DNA of 64,000 nt from Sphingomonas ginkgonis. Its GTDB lineage: Bacteria > Pseudomonadota > Alphaproteobacteria > Sphingomonadales > Sphingomonadaceae. The notes beneath the pieces were generated by a model. That model made no database searches. It was not told where the DNA came from and worked only from the letters and a program-made list of their open reading frames with translations. The stretch is from assembly GCF_003970925.1 (NCBI RefSeq), contig NZ_RWJF01000001.1:2164501-2228500 (forward strand). The letters are read 5' to 3'. Positions within the stretch are counted from its first letter, which is position 1; each line of letters starts with the position of its first letter. A program made the position numbers and the translations under genes. This document shows positions 8,485 through 17,497 of this stretch, one piece after another.

Positions 8485-9265
8485 ACAGCGGCGGCCGCTT
8501 CTCAAGGAAGGCGGCCACGCCCTCCCGATAGTCCTCGGTGAACCCGAGCCGCCGCATCTCGTCGCGCTGCAGGTCCAGCTCCTCGTCGAGCCCGCGCTGC
8601 CAGCTGGTGCGAACGATCCGCTTGATCGCCGCGAGCCCGAGCGGCGGCAGTGCGGCGAGCCGCTCGGCGAGCGCGTCGACCTCGCCGTCGAGCGCGGCGT
8701 CGTCGACCGCCTTCCAGATCAGCCCCCACTCGGCCGCCCGTTCCGCCGACAGCGGCTCGCCGGCCAGCGCAAGGCCGAGCGCGCGGGCTTGGCCGACCAG
8801 CCGCGGCAGGTGCCAGCTGCCCCCGCTGTCGGGAATCAGCCCGAGCGCCGAAAAGCTCTGGATGAAGCGGGCGGAGATCGCGGCGACGACGATGTCGCAG
8901 GCGAGCGCGATGTTGGCCCCTGCCCCCGCCGCGACTCCGTTGACTCGCGCGATCACCGGCTGCGGCAGACCGGCGAGAGTCCGGATCAGCGGGTTCCAGC
9001 TCTCCGCCACCGTCTCGCCGAGGTCGACCGCCTGGCCCGGTGTCACCGCCCGGTCATTGAGGTCCTGCCCCGCGCAGAAGCCCCGCCCCGCCCCGGTCAG
9101 CACCACCACCCGCGCATCGCCGAGGCCGGCCAGCGCGTCTCGAAGCTCGGCATGCATAGCGCGGGTGAAGCTGTTCAGCCGCTCGGGCCGGTTAAGCGTG
9201 ATCCGCGCCACATGGCCGCGACGCTCGACGAGAATAGTTTCGGGGTTGGACATGGCGCTGGTCAT
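8471..9265 (-). CDS. Enoyl-CoA hydratase/isomerase, PaaG-like
   Basis: A 264-residue crotonase-fold enzyme. The oxyanion-hole segments GRGFCAGQDLND (about 60-71) and NGVAAGAGANIALACD (about 109-124) are intact. The sequence FIQSFSALGLIPDSGGSWHLPRLVG is typical of the PaaG (epoxyphenylacetyl-CoA isomerase) subgroup. No other paa genes are nearby, so the substrate may instead be a fatty or branched acyl-CoA. The start at 9265 or the ATG at 9253 are both possible, with no clear ribosome site to decide. Confidence 0.85.
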   Translation of the reverse strand: MTSAMSNPETILVERRGHVARITLNRPERLNSFTRAMHAELRDALAGLGDARVVVLTGAGRGFCAGQDLNDRAVTPGQAVDLGETVAESWNPLIRTLAGLPQPVIARVNGVAAGAGANIALACDIVVAAISARFIQSFSALGLIPDSGGSWHLPRLVGQARALGLALAGEPLSAERAAEWGLIWKAVDDAALDGEVDALAERLAALPPLGLAAIKRIVRTSWQRGLDEELDLQRDEMRRLGFTEDYREGVAAFLEKRPPLFTGR

Positions 9266-9287
9266 GGCACAGGCGCGCGGTGCTTCG

Positions 9288-10727
9288 CTACCAGTCGTTG
9301 TCGCCGATCTGCCCGCGCTCGATCATCTTCCCGTTGACAATCAGCGTGCCGAGCACGAGCGAGCCGTAGATGTCGGGATTGGGCGCATCCATCCGCGTGG
9401 TGCCGAGGAACCGCCCCTTGCTGTGGTTGGTCTGCGCCAGGGCCTGCCGCATCGTGCAGTCCTCGTAGGTCGCGTTCCAGCTCCACGGCAGGATGCCGTT
9501 GTGCGTCAGTGCGAAGCGGCAGCGCCGGAACAGGAGATTGTGGCTCCCGCCCCCGCCGGTATCGACGATCGTGCCGCCCTTCGGGTCGGCGAGATAGACC
9601 GGCTGGCCGCCGGCGAGCTTGGGATCGTCGGTGAACAGGCAGTCGGCGAACTGCACCGCCTTGGCGGGGTCCGTCCGGTCCGAATGGCATTGCACGACCG
9701 CGCCGGCGAAGGTGCAGCGGTTGAAGCGGAAGCCCGGCTTGCGCGGCCACGCGCTCCACGTGCTGGTCCCCACGAACAGGCATTCGTCGAAGCGCGCGTC
9801 GGCGCTGTCGCCGCTGTCGGCGACCATCCCGATCCCGACATTGTCGACGAAGCGGCAGCGGACGAAATGGAGGTCGCGGACCGGTTCGCCTTCGGCCTCG
9901 ATGTCGACCCCCGCGCCGGGCGGGCTGGAGACCGGACCCCGCGCGCTGCGGGCGAACTCGCAATCGACAAGGTCGTAGCCGTGGCCGCCGATGATGCTCA
10001 GGCCCTGCCGTCCATTCTCGAAGCAGCGCACCCGCTCGAGCCGAGTGCGGCCCTGCCGCGCCGCCGGAGCGTTGACCATGATCCCGTCCTGCCCATGATG
10101 GCGGCTGGTAATGCCGATCAGCTGTTCGCCGGCGAGATTGCCGCTGAGAAAGACGCCGCTGCCGGGGATCTGCCAGCCGATATCGCCGTGCTGCCCGCCG
10201 ATCCGCAGCGCCGGCAGGTTGCCATCGAGGACCAGGTCGCTGACGAGGACCGGGGCATGGCAGCCGCGGATGTCGATCATGCCCTGGTAGGGCCAGGCGA
10301 CCCCCTTGATCTCGGTATTGGGCATCGGCAGGTCGAGCCGCTGCCCCGCGGCATCGAATCGCCCGAACTTCAGGCCCGGCTCGGCCAGCAGCCGCGCACC
10401 ATTGCCGACGACCGCCAGCGGTCGGCGCAGCCCTTCGAGCGCGATGATGCTCTCACCGGTCAGGCTCCCGTCGGCGCGAGGCGTCTGGCTGCCCACCACG
10501 TAGGTGCGGCCGCGCGCGAGCAGGATCGTGCCCCCGCCCGCGTCGGCCACCGCGCGGCTGAGCTGGTGGAACGCGGCCGTGTCGTTGTGGCGCCCGTCCC
10601 CCCGGGCGCCGAACGCCTCGGGCCGGTGCACCAGGCCACTCGCCGGCGCGGCAGGAGCTCGGGCGGCGGCAAGGCCGATCGCTGCGACCGCTACCGAGCC
10701 CTCGATCAATTCGCGCCTGTTCACCAT
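9288..10727 (-). CDS. Exported right-handed parallel beta-helix protein
   Basis: A 479-residue protein with a signal peptide near Tat type (NRRELIEGSVAVAAIGLAAARAPA). It then has the pectate-lyase-superfamily opening AFGARGDGRHNDTAAFHQ (DGxxxDT). Regular short strands with small and Asn residues, such as ISITRSRHHGQDGIMVN-like turns and FVDNVGIGMVADSG, run to the C-terminus and indicate a beta-helix. Such proteins bind or cleave polysaccharides. No catalytic set could be assigned, so the activity is unknown. Confidence 0.7.
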   Translation of the reverse strand: MVNRRELIEGSVAVAAIGLAAARAPAAPASGLVHRPEAFGARGDGRHNDTAAFHQLSRAVADAGGGTILLARGRTYVVGSQTPRADGSLTGESIIALEGLRRPLAVVGNGARLLAEPGLKFGRFDAAGQRLDLPMPNTEIKGVAWPYQGMIDIRGCHAPVLVSDLVLDGNLPALRIGGQHGDIGWQIPGSGVFLSGNLAGEQLIGITSRHHGQDGIMVNAPAARQGRTRLERVRCFENGRQGLSIIGGHGYDLVDCEFARSARGPVSSPPGAGVDIEAEGEPVRDLHFVRCRFVDNVGIGMVADSGDSADARFDECLFVGTSTWSAWPRKPGFRFNRCTFAGAVVQCHSDRTDPAKAVQFADCLFTDDPKLAGGQPVYLADPKGGTIVDTGGGGSHNLLFRRCRFALTHNGILPWSWNATYEDCTMRQALAQTNHSKGRFLGTTRMDAPNPDIYGSLVLGTLIVNGKMIERGQIGDNDW

Positions 10728-10837
10728 GCCTGTACGCCCCCATGATCAGGTCGCCGGAGGAGATGCCCGGTGCGATGAACCCCGTCTGACCCCCAAAGTC
10801 CAGCAGGGTATACGATCATGAAAGCCTCGCCTTCCGG

Positions 10838-11179
10838 TCAGCGGTCCAGCGTATAGAGATAGTCGGCGACCTGGTTCGCCTGCTCGGGCGTCAGGTGTGT
10901 CTCGGGCATGGCATTGTTCGGCAGCATCGCCTGCGGGTGAGCGACCCAGCGGACCAGATTGGCGCGGGTGTTGGGGAAGTAGCCGGCGATTACCTGACGC
11001 GTGCCGATGCCTTCGAGCGACGGCCCGACATTGCCGTTGGCACCGGTTACCCCGGGCACGACGTGGCAGCTGCCGCACTGATTGGCGATCAGCGCGCGGG
11101 TCTCGGTAAAGCGGTCGCGGCGGATGCTGCAGCCGCCCAGCGCCAGTCCGGCGAGGAGGAGCAAGGCTACATGGCGCAT
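10838..11179 (-). CDS. Lipoprotein cytochrome c, oxidase-associated
   Basis: A 113-residue class I cytochrome c with a lipobox (LALGGC, Cys17) and a heme motif CGSCH (Cys35, Cys38, His39). The likely distal ligand is Met91 in NAMPE. It is a membrane-anchored, single-heme electron carrier. It is the last gene of the first caa3-type oxidase operon and overlaps the preceding gene by 13 bp, so it probably delivers electrons to the CuA/cytochrome c domain of subunit II. Confidence 0.88.
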   Translation of the reverse strand: MRHVALLLLAGLALGGCSIRRDRFTETRALIANQCGSCHVVPGVTGANGNVGPSLEGIGTRQVIAGYFPNTRANLVRWVAHPQAMLPNNAMPETHLTPEQANQVADYLYTLDR

Positions 11180-11607
11180 GGCGGCACCATCAGCATTGCG
11201 GCAAGGCTCGTCAGGATCAGGATCGCGAAGCCGAAGCCCATCAGCATTCCCCAGAAGCTCAGAAAGCGGGTGCGGCCATTGCCGGCCTCGACCAGCCCGG
11301 CGGACGAGCCGGCGGACTCGTCGCGGGTCCGGCGGTAGACGCGCACCGCCACCGCCCCGGCCGCCAGCGCCACCAATAGCGGAAGGACGAGGGCGACCGC
11401 CCCGGCGACGTGGGTGGCGGCGACATGGTCCGGCAAAGCGGCGTTGCGCGTCGAGCCCGTGAAGCAGGGCCGCGAGTAGATGGCGTAGTCGGCAAGCAGC
11501 TGCGCAAGCCACGCCGCTGGTCCGCCCCACAGCGCGAAGGACAGGGTCGGCCCGCTCACCCGCCGGCGTGCCGGCGCGGGATGGTGCGACAGCCCCTGCT
11601 CGCTCAC
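11167..11607 (-). CDS. CoxP-like small membrane protein of the oxidase operon
   Basis: A 146-residue protein with about three membrane helices (FALWGGPAAWLAQLLADYAIY, a Val/Ala/Leu-rich central helix, and GMLMGFGFAILILTSLAAMLM). The GTG start at 11607 overlaps the TGA stop of subunit III (GTGA). The protein at 58200-58625 in the second operon has the same size, topology and position and shares the RTRF segment before the last helix. By position it corresponds to the fourth gene of CoxMNOP-type oxidases. It may be an assembly factor or a subunit; function is inferred. Confidence 0.65.
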   Translation of the reverse strand: MSEQGLSHHPAPARRRVSGPTLSFALWGGPAAWLAQLLADYAIYSRPCFTGSTRNAALPDHVAATHVAGAVALVLPLLVALAAGAVAVRVYRRTRDESAGSSAGLVEAGNGRTRFLSFWGMLMGFGFAILILTSLAAMLMVPPCAM

Positions 11608-12215
11608 CGCCCGAACCCCAGGTAGGGCGTGAGGTAATAAGTCGTGAAGACGAACAGCCACACGCCGTCTACGAAGTGCCAGTAGAGCGCCCCGTTGGTG
11701 AACACGATGCGCCGCACCGGGCTGAAATAGCCGAGCCAGGTCCACAGGAAGAGCAGGGCGAGGACGATCAGCCCGACCACCACATGCGCCATGTGGAAAC
11801 CGGTCGTGACATAGTAGAGCGAGGCCGCGCTGGAAGCGCCGATGCCGTAGCTCTTGGCCTTCCACTCGAACCATTGCACGACCGCAAAGACCGTCCCCAT
11901 CAGCAGCGTCAGCCCGCTTCCGAGCAGCGCGGTGCGCCGGTCACCGAGGCGCGTGGCCTTCTCCGCCCGCCAGATGACGAGGCTGGAGAGCAGCAGCAGG
12001 ATGGTGTTGGGCAGCGCGAGCCGGAGGTCGGGACGCGCCTCCGCCACCCAGTTCGGCCCGCCGGACCCACCGTTGTAATAGTAGCTGAAGAGGAGATAGC
12101 CGAATAGCGCGCCCTCGGTGGCGATCAGCGCGAGCATCCCGCTGCGGCCGACGCCCTCGCTTCCGGTCGGACCGACCGGCAGCGCCGCGGGCCGGGTCTC
12201 GGCGAGCTCAGCCAT
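11604..12215 (-). CDS. coxO: caa3-type cytochrome c oxidase subunit III
   Basis: A 203-residue, five-helix form of subunit III. Typical family segments are MLALIATEGALFGYLL, FHMAHVVVGL (helix IV His/Glu region) and YWHFVDGVWLFVFTTYYLTP at the end. It stabilises subunit I. ATG 12215 overlaps the end of the subunit I gene by 8 bp, so the two are translationally coupled. The symbol follows the CoxMNOP scheme and is tentative. Confidence 0.88.
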   Translation of the reverse strand: MAELAETRPAALPVGPTGSEGVGRSGMLALIATEGALFGYLLFSYYYNGGSGGPNWVAEARPDLRLALPNTILLLLSSLVIWRAEKATRLGDRRTALLGSGLTLLMGTVFAVVQWFEWKAKSYGIGASSAASLYYVTTGFHMAHVVVGLIVLALLFLWTWLGYFSPVRRIVFTNGALYWHFVDGVWLFVFTTYYLTPYLGFGR

Positions 12216-14160
12216 GCGCCGCCTCCCGCTCAAGCAGCCCAAGCCGCGGCCAGAACCAGCCGACGAGGCTGAGCGCGCCGGCGATGCCGCCAATCAGCGT
12301 CAGCGGTACGTTCTTCAGCAGCAGCCCGAAGAAGAGCAGCAGCAGGGATACGGACAGCAGGAAGGGGATGATCGTGTCCTCCGGCATTTCGAGGATGCGC
12401 AGCGGCTCGGCATCGAGCGACGAGGTGGCGAGGGCCAGCTTGCCCTGGTCGAGCAGCATGCCCTCGCCCAGGTTGGACCGCTCGTCGCGCTCCTGCAGCC
12501 GGTCCTCCCACAGCGGGTGGCGCGAGACGATCGTCGGGACCACCGCGAAATTGTAGGGCGGCGGCGGCGAGGAAGTTGCCCATTCGAGCGAGGGCCCGTC
12601 CCACGGATTATCCCCGCACCGCGCCCCCGAGCGGAGGCTCGCAACGATATTCACGAAGAACAGCAGCACGCCGACCGCGAAGACGAAGGAGCCGATGCTG
12701 ATGATGAGGTTGGTCGGCCCGAGACCGAGCTCGGCCGGATAGGTGTAGACCCGCCGCGGCATTCCCCACAGCCCGACCAGGTGCATCGGGAGGAAGCCCA
12801 GGTTGAAGCCCAGGAACATGGTCCAAAAGCTCCACTTGCCGAGCCGCTCGTCGAGCAGCCGTCCAGTCATCTTGGGGAACCACAAATAGGTCGCGCCGAC
12901 GACCGGGAAGACGTTGATCCCGATCAGCACATAATGGAGGTGGGCGACGACGAAGTAGGTATCGGTCAGCTGCCAGTCGACCGGCACGCTCCCGGTCATG
13001 ACCCCCGACACGCCGCCGATCACGAACAGGACGATCATCGAGGCGAAGAAGAGGAAGGCGGTGGTGACCACCGGCCGGCCGAGCCAGATGGTGGCGATCC
13101 ACGCGAACACCGCGATCGCGCTCGGCACCGCGATCAGGATCGAGGCGGCCGAGAAGAAGCTGAGGCTGAGCCCCGGGAGCCCGGTCGCGAACATGTGGTG
13201 GACCCACACGCCGAAGCCGAGCAGCATCGTCGCCACCGTGCCGAGCGCGACCGCGGTGTAGCCGACCAGCGGCCGCCGGCAAAAAATCGGCAGCCCGTCC
13301 GACACCATTCCCATTGCCGGCAGCACGATCGCGTAGACCCAGGGATGGCCGAACATCCAGAACAGGTGTTGCCACAGCAGCGGCTGGCCGCCCGCCTGTG
13401 GCTGGAAGAACTGGGTCCCGAACTGCCGGTCGAGCCACAGCATGAAGAAGGCGAGGCTCACCGCAGGAACGACGATCAGGTTGGCGACACTCGCGGTCAT
13501 CGTGCCCCAGACCAGGATCGGCAGGTTGTTGATCGACATGCCCGGCGCGCGCATCCGCAGCAGCGTGACGATGAAGTTGGCCGCGCCGACCGTCGTCGAC
13601 AGGCCGAGCAGCACCATGCCGAGCGCGTAATAATCCTGGTTGAGCCCCGGGTTGTACTGCAACTCGCCGTAGGGGACGTAGTTGAACCAGCCGTCGTTCG
13701 GCCCCGCCCCGACGAGGAAGCCGGTGTAGAGGAAGACCGCGGCGGCCAGGTAGATCCAGTAGCTCAGCGCGTTCAGCCTGGGGAAGGCCATGTCCCGGCC
13801 GCCCAGCATCAGCGGCCAGAGATAGTTGGAGAAGCCCGACAGGATCGGCGACGCGTAGAGGAAGATCATCGTCATCCCGTGCGTCGAGAAGAGGATGTTG
13901 TACTGCTCGGGTGTTAGCAGGCTGAGATCCGGCCCCGCCAGCTGGAGCCGCAGCGCCAGCGCCTCCACCCCGCCGATCACCAGCAGGACGAAGCTGGTGA
14001 CGATGTAGCGCAGGCCGATCTCCTTGTGGTCGACGCTGCTCAGCCAGCCGAGCAACCCCCGCCGGCTTTCCCAGATCGCCTGCAGCCGAGCGCGCAGCTC
14101 CGGCGTGTCGCGGCCGACCTCGGGCACCGCCCGCGGCTTGCCCGGCGCGACGGCGGTCAC
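12208..14160 (-). CDS. coxN: caa3-type oxidase subunit I, lacking D- and K-channel key residues
   Basis: A 650-residue heme-copper oxidase subunit I. Heme a ligand His94 (THGMTM), CuB ligands His272 and His321-His322 (VHHMF), cross-link Tyr276 and the heme a/a3 motif AHLHYV are present. The D-channel entry Asp (RDMAFPRLN) is kept. The Glu of the usual GHPEVY motif is Trp274 (GHPWVY), and the K-channel Lys is Ala350 (VPSAIAVFAW). About 100 C-terminal residues form an extension with two more helices. GTG 14160 overlaps the subunit II stop (GTGA). It reduces O2 in the inner membrane; the proton route is unclear. Confidence 0.92.
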   Translation of the reverse strand: MTAVAPGKPRAVPEVGRDTPELRARLQAIWESRRGLLGWLSSVDHKEIGLRYIVTSFVLLVIGGVEALALRLQLAGPDLSLLTPEQYNILFSTHGMTMIFLYASPILSGFSNYLWPLMLGGRDMAFPRLNALSYWIYLAAAVFLYTGFLVGAGPNDGWFNYVPYGELQYNPGLNQDYYALGMVLLGLSTTVGAANFIVTLLRMRAPGMSINNLPILVWGTMTASVANLIVVPAVSLAFFMLWLDRQFGTQFFQPQAGGQPLLWQHLFWMFGHPWVYAIVLPAMGMVSDGLPIFCRRPLVGYTAVALGTVATMLLGFGVWVHHMFATGLPGLSLSFFSAASILIAVPSAIAVFAWIATIWLGRPVVTTAFLFFASMIVLFVIGGVSGVMTGSVPVDWQLTDTYFVVAHLHYVLIGINVFPVVGATYLWFPKMTGRLLDERLGKWSFWTMFLGFNLGFLPMHLVGLWGMPRRVYTYPAELGLGPTNLIISIGSFVFAVGVLLFFVNIVASLRSGARCGDNPWDGPSLEWATSSPPPPYNFAVVPTIVSRHPLWEDRLQERDERSNLGEGMLLDQGKLALATSSLDAEPLRILEMPEDTIIPFLLSVSLLLLFFGLLLKNVPLTLIGGIAGALSLVGWFWPRLGLLEREAAHG

Positions 14161-15113
14161 CGCAACGTCTCCAGATAGGCGGTGAGATCGGTGAGGTCGG
14201 GTCCCGACAGCGTCTGCGCCGGCATTCGGGCGCCGGGCTTGGGTCCTTGCGGATTCTCGATCCAGCCTGACAGAGCGGCCAGCGTGTTGGGCAGCGTACC
14301 CGCGCCGATAGCGCTGCGGCTCTTGAGGTGGGTGAGGTCGGGCCCGATTGGCGACGCGGCCCGGGTGCCCCGGATCGCATGGCACAGGCTGCACCGGCTC
14401 TCGGCAATCTCCAGCCCGTGCTGCTGCTCGACCCCGACCGGTGCCGGTGCGGGCCGCAGCTGGTTGGCGCGCCACGCCGCATAGTCGGCGGGCAGGTCGG
14501 CGGCGACCACGAACGCCATGTGCGCGTGCTGCGACCCGCAGAACTCGGCGCATTGGCCGCGATAGCGCCCGACCTTGTTGGCCTGGATCCACATCGTGTT
14601 GGTCTGGCCGGGAATGACGTCCATCTTGCCGGCGACCTTCGGCACCCAGAAGCTGTGGATCACGTCCGCCGACTTCAGCCGGACGAGCACCGGGACGTTG
14701 ATTGGGATATGGATCTCGTTGGCGGTATGGAAGCGCTCGCTGGCTGGGCCGGCCTCATATTCCGCGTCCCACCACCACTGCTTTGCGGTGATGTTGATCG
14801 CGAGCGGAGCCGTGCGCGGGATGGGCCCGATCTTGGCCAGCACCCCCACCGTCCAAAACAAGGTGATCAGCAGGGGCACCATCGAGACCGCGACGCCGAT
14901 CCAGATCCAGCGCACGCCCCCTTCCCGGCGCTCCACCGGTACCGAGCGAAGATCGGCGCTGCTCGCCCCTATTGCCCGGCGGGTCGCTCCGCGCCAGACC
15001 AGCGCGCTGATGATCAGGCAGACCAGCACCGAGACGACAAGCGTGAACCACAGCAGCGGGGTCACGTAGGCGGTCTGTTCGCCGACCCCGCTGGTATAGT
15101 CCTGCGGGTGCAT
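14157..15113 (-). CDS. coxM: caa3-type oxidase subunit II with fused cytochrome c
   Basis: 318 residues: two N-terminal membrane helices (about 18-38 and 69-92), a CuA cupredoxin domain and a C-terminal cytochrome c domain. CuA ligands are His153, Cys188, Cys192, His196 and Met199 (CAEFCGSQHAHM). The heme motif CSLCH is at 241-245, with Met297 as likely distal ligand. This fusion defines the caa3/CoxM type. It accepts electrons from a soluble or lipid-anchored cytochrome c and passes them to subunit I. ATG 15113 overlaps the ctaG stop (TGATG). Confidence 0.93.
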   Translation of the reverse strand: MHPQDYTSGVGEQTAYVTPLLWFTLVVSVLVCLIISALVWRGATRRAIGASSADLRSVPVERREGGVRWIWIGVAVSMVPLLITLFWTVGVLAKIGPIPRTAPLAINITAKQWWWDAEYEAGPASERFHTANEIHIPINVPVLVRLKSADVIHSFWVPKVAGKMDVIPGQTNTMWIQANKVGRYRGQCAEFCGSQHAHMAFVVAADLPADYAAWRANQLRPAPAPVGVEQQHGLEIAESRCSLCHAIRGTRAASPIGPDLTHLKSRSAIGAGTLPNTLAALSGWIENPQGPKPGARMPAQTLSGPDLTDLTAYLETLR

Positions 15114-15838
15114 CAGCGCGCTGCCGCCGGCCGCTCGAGATGGCGGTGGACGAGCAGCAACGAGCGCAGCGCAACGGCGAGGAAGGCGATCCCGCCCGGT
15201 ACCCACATGATCGCGCCGCCGAGTTGCTGGTCGGCGAGCGGGTCAAGACCCCATGCCTCCGTTGTGGTGCGGTACCAGTCAAACCAGGGATGGTTGGCGA
15301 GCGTCAGTACCGCACCGAGAAACCCCATTGCGATGCAGGCGAACAGTCCGGCGCCGAGCACCGAGGCGGCGCGCTCCGGCGTAGGATCGAGCAGGTCGCG
15401 CCAGAGCCAGATCGCGCTCCCGAACAGGGTCAGGTGCATTGCCCAGTAAACGGCATCGGAGCGGAAGGTCGCTTTGTAGGGCGCCGGCATGTGCCAGACC
15501 CACAGCGCTGCGGTGAAGGCCAGCGCGCTCCACCAGGCCGAATGGCGCCACCGGCTCGCCGGGAGGCCGAGCGCGATCAGCGGCGCCGCGACCAGCATCA
15601 GCAGCATGTGCTGCGCGATCCGTGCCGAGAAGAGCGCGACCGACAGCGCGCACAGCGGAGAGACGAAGGCGAGCGTCGCGACGATCCACCCGCCGGCCAC
15701 CGCTCCTCGTACCGGTCGGCTGCTGGTCCGCAGCTGGAGGATGGCGACGGCGAGAAGAACGAGCAGTAGCCACGGGGACAGGTTCCACCGGCTTAGAAGT
15801 TCGCCCGGAACCGGCGGCATGCCGCAATATGGATGCAT
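15113..15838 (-). CDS. ctaG: Caa3-type CtaG assembly factor
   Basis: A 241-residue integral membrane protein of the Caa3_CtaG family, with seven hydrophobic segments. Signature sequences are AQHMLLMLVAAPLIALG, WVWHMPAPY and DQQLGGAIMWVPGG near the C-terminus. The conserved His residues suit a role in copper insertion into CuB. It is the first gene of the oxidase operon (ctaG, subunits II, I, III, CoxP-like, cytochrome c), all overlapping. A paralog ends the second oxidase operon. The start at 15838 or at the in-frame ATG 15820 is possible. Confidence 0.88.
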   Translation of the reverse strand: MHPYCGMPPVPGELLSRWNLSPWLLLVLLAVAILQLRTSSRPVRGAVAGGWIVATLAFVSPLCALSVALFSARIAQHMLLMLVAAPLIALGLPASRWRHSAWWSALAFTAALWVWHMPAPYKATFRSDAVYWAMHLTLFGSAIWLWRDLLDPTPERAASVLGAGLFACIAMGFLGAVLTLANHPWFDWYRTTTEAWGLDPLADQQLGGAIMWVPGGIAFLAVALRSLLLVHRHLERPAAAR

Positions 15839-15899
15839 TGGACCCCGTTTACCCGTCGTTCAACTGGAACGCCCGGGCCGCGGTTTTCGACCCGTGAAA

Positions 15900-16556
15900 T
15901 TATTTAAAATCAGGAACCTCTCGCGAAGCGGTTGAGAAGCGCGCTGAACCGTGTCCGGTCTCCCCTCGCGTCTCGTCCAGCGCGGCCAGTTCGCTCCGCG
16001 TGTCGCAGTCGACCAGCTGCTCTACCTCGGTCGCGACGAGCCGCACCGCCTCGCCCCGGAGATGGTCGCGCAGGCGGGTCTCCGACGCCGCGAGGAAGGC
16101 ACGCACGATCGCCGCGGGAAACAGGGCGGGCGGCGAGCGGAACTCGCCGGTCGCGCTCATCGTCGCGGTCGCGGGGTCGGCGGCGGCGACCAGCGCCTGC
16201 AGGTGCAGGGGGCGCACCGCCGGCATGTCGCCGAGCAGCAGCAGGGCGGCCTCGGTGCCCGCCTCGATAGCCGCGCCCAGCCCGAGCCGGAGCGAATGAT
16301 CCTTGCCGAGCTCCGGATCCGGGTTCGGAATATGCACGAACCCAGCCTCGGCGAGCAGAGCGGCGAGCGCCGGCTCGGTGGCCGGCGGCGGGGCAACGGC
16401 GATCCTTGCCAGCAGCGGCAGCGGCGCCGCGGAGGCGATCGCGTGGGCGACCAGCGGCCGACCTTGCAGCGAAGCCAGCAGCTTGTTGTCGGGGCCGAAC
16501 CGCCGCGAGCGGCCGGCGCAGAGAAGGACCGCGGCGGTACGCTCGATCGCGATCAT
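15900..16556 (-). CDS. MocA-like molybdenum cofactor nucleotidyltransferase
   Basis: A 218-residue MobA/MocA-type NTP transferase. The start has the nucleotide-binding LCAGRSRRFGPDNKLLASL signature with its catalytic Lys, followed by LLLLGDMPAV, where Asp binds Mg2+. MocA enzymes add CMP to molybdopterin for the xanthine oxidase family. It overlaps the upstream xdhC-like gene by 4 bp (ATGA), which supports a shared role in maturing a molybdenum hydroxylase. No such hydroxylase is in this window. Confidence 0.8.
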   Translation of the reverse strand: MIAIERTAAVLLCAGRSRRFGPDNKLLASLQGRPLVAHAIASAAPLPLLARIAVAPPPATEPALAALLAEAGFVHIPNPDPELGKDHSLRLGLGAAIEAGTEAALLLLGDMPAVRPLHLQALVAAADPATATMSATGEFRSPPALFPAAIVRAFLAASETRLRDHLRGEAVRLVATEVEQLVDCDTRSELAALDETRGETGHGSARFSTASREVPDFK

Positions 16557-17497
16557 CGCCGCGCCGCGTCGGCGCCGACGATCTCCCCCAGCACCGACAG
16601 CGCCAGGGTGGACGGCTCGCGCGCGGCCGGGATCAGTCCGATCGGGCCGCGCAGCCGGGCAATCGCCGCCTCGTCCGTACCCTGGTCGCGGAGCAAAGCC
16701 AGGCGAGTCGCCTGCGTGGTCCGGCTGCCCATCGCGCCGACCCAGAAGGCCGGCGTCGCGAGCGCACGAGCGATCAGCGCCGCTTCCCATTCATGATCAT
16801 GGTAGAGGAAGACCACCGCCGTCCACGGATCCGCCGCGAGCTCGGGAAGCGCGGTCGGGGCGTCCAGCGGCTCGGCCGGCAGGCCCTCTCCGGCAGCCGC
16901 GTCGAGCAGCCACTCGTCGCTGCTCAGCAGCCGGTAGTCGAGGCCCTGCGCGCGGGCGAGCCGGGCGGTCGCCAGCCCCTCCTCCCCCTGCCCGACGACG
17001 ACCAGCCGGAGTGGTGGCGCGTGGTGGACGACGAGGCGGCCGGGCTCCGCTCCCGCATCCTCTAGCGAGAGCCGCCCGTCGTTGGACACGGACAGTGCGA
17101 CCGGGCGGCGCGCCTCGAGCCGCTCGGTCGCTTGCCTCAGCAGCGCGCGGTCGGGATCAGGGAGGAACAGGAGGTCGATCCCACCGCCGCACGGCAGGCG
17201 GATGTCGATGAAGGGCGAACCCTGGCCGAAGCGGACCCGCCGTGGCGCGGTCGCGTCCAGCGCCGCTCGGGCCTCGGCGACGATCGCCTGCTCGACGCAG
17301 CCGCTCGACAGCGAGCCCGCGGTCGTGCCGTCAGCGGCAACCGCCATCTGGCTGCCGACCCGCCGCGGGAACGAACCGGTGGTGCCGGTCAGCAGGACCA
17401 GCACGCCCGGCTCGTCGGCCGCGGCCAGGAAGCGCCACGTCCGGATCGCGTCGCCCGACCGGATCCGCTCGGCGCTCGGTTCAACCCTGGCGAGCAT
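16553..17497 (-). CDS. XdhC/CoxI family molybdenum hydroxylase maturation protein
   Basis: 314 residues. The N-terminal XdhC domain has GTTGSFPRRVGSQMAV and SLSSGCVEQAIV. A Rossmann-like C-terminal domain follows, with LVVVGQGEEGLATARLA and WVGAMGSRTTQATRL. XdhC proteins bind molybdenum cofactor, help sulfurate it and load it into xanthine dehydrogenase-type enzymes in the cytoplasm. It overlaps the neighbours on both sides (17 bp with the MRJP-like gene upstream, 4 bp with the MocA-like gene downstream). Confidence 0.87.
   Translation of the reverse strand: MLARVEPSAERIRSGDAIRTWRFLAAADEPGVLVLLTGTTGSFPRRVGSQMAVAADGTTAGSLSSGCVEQAIVAEARAALDATAPRRVRFGQGSPFIDIRLPCGGGIDLLFLPDPDRALLRQATERLEARRPVALSVSNDGRLSLEDAGAEPGRLVVHHAPPLRLVVVGQGEEGLATARLARAQGLDYRLLSSDEWLLDAAAGEGLPAEPLDAPTALPELAADPWTAVVFLYHDHEWEAALIARALATPAFWVGAMGSRTTQATRLALLRDQGTDEAAIARLRGPIGLIPAAREPSTLALSVLGEIVGADAARR

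Noticed and set aside
15836..15899. EcfG promoter upstream of the first oxidase operon
   Set aside because: GGAAC is present but the next GTT is only 12 nt away; spacing does not fit.
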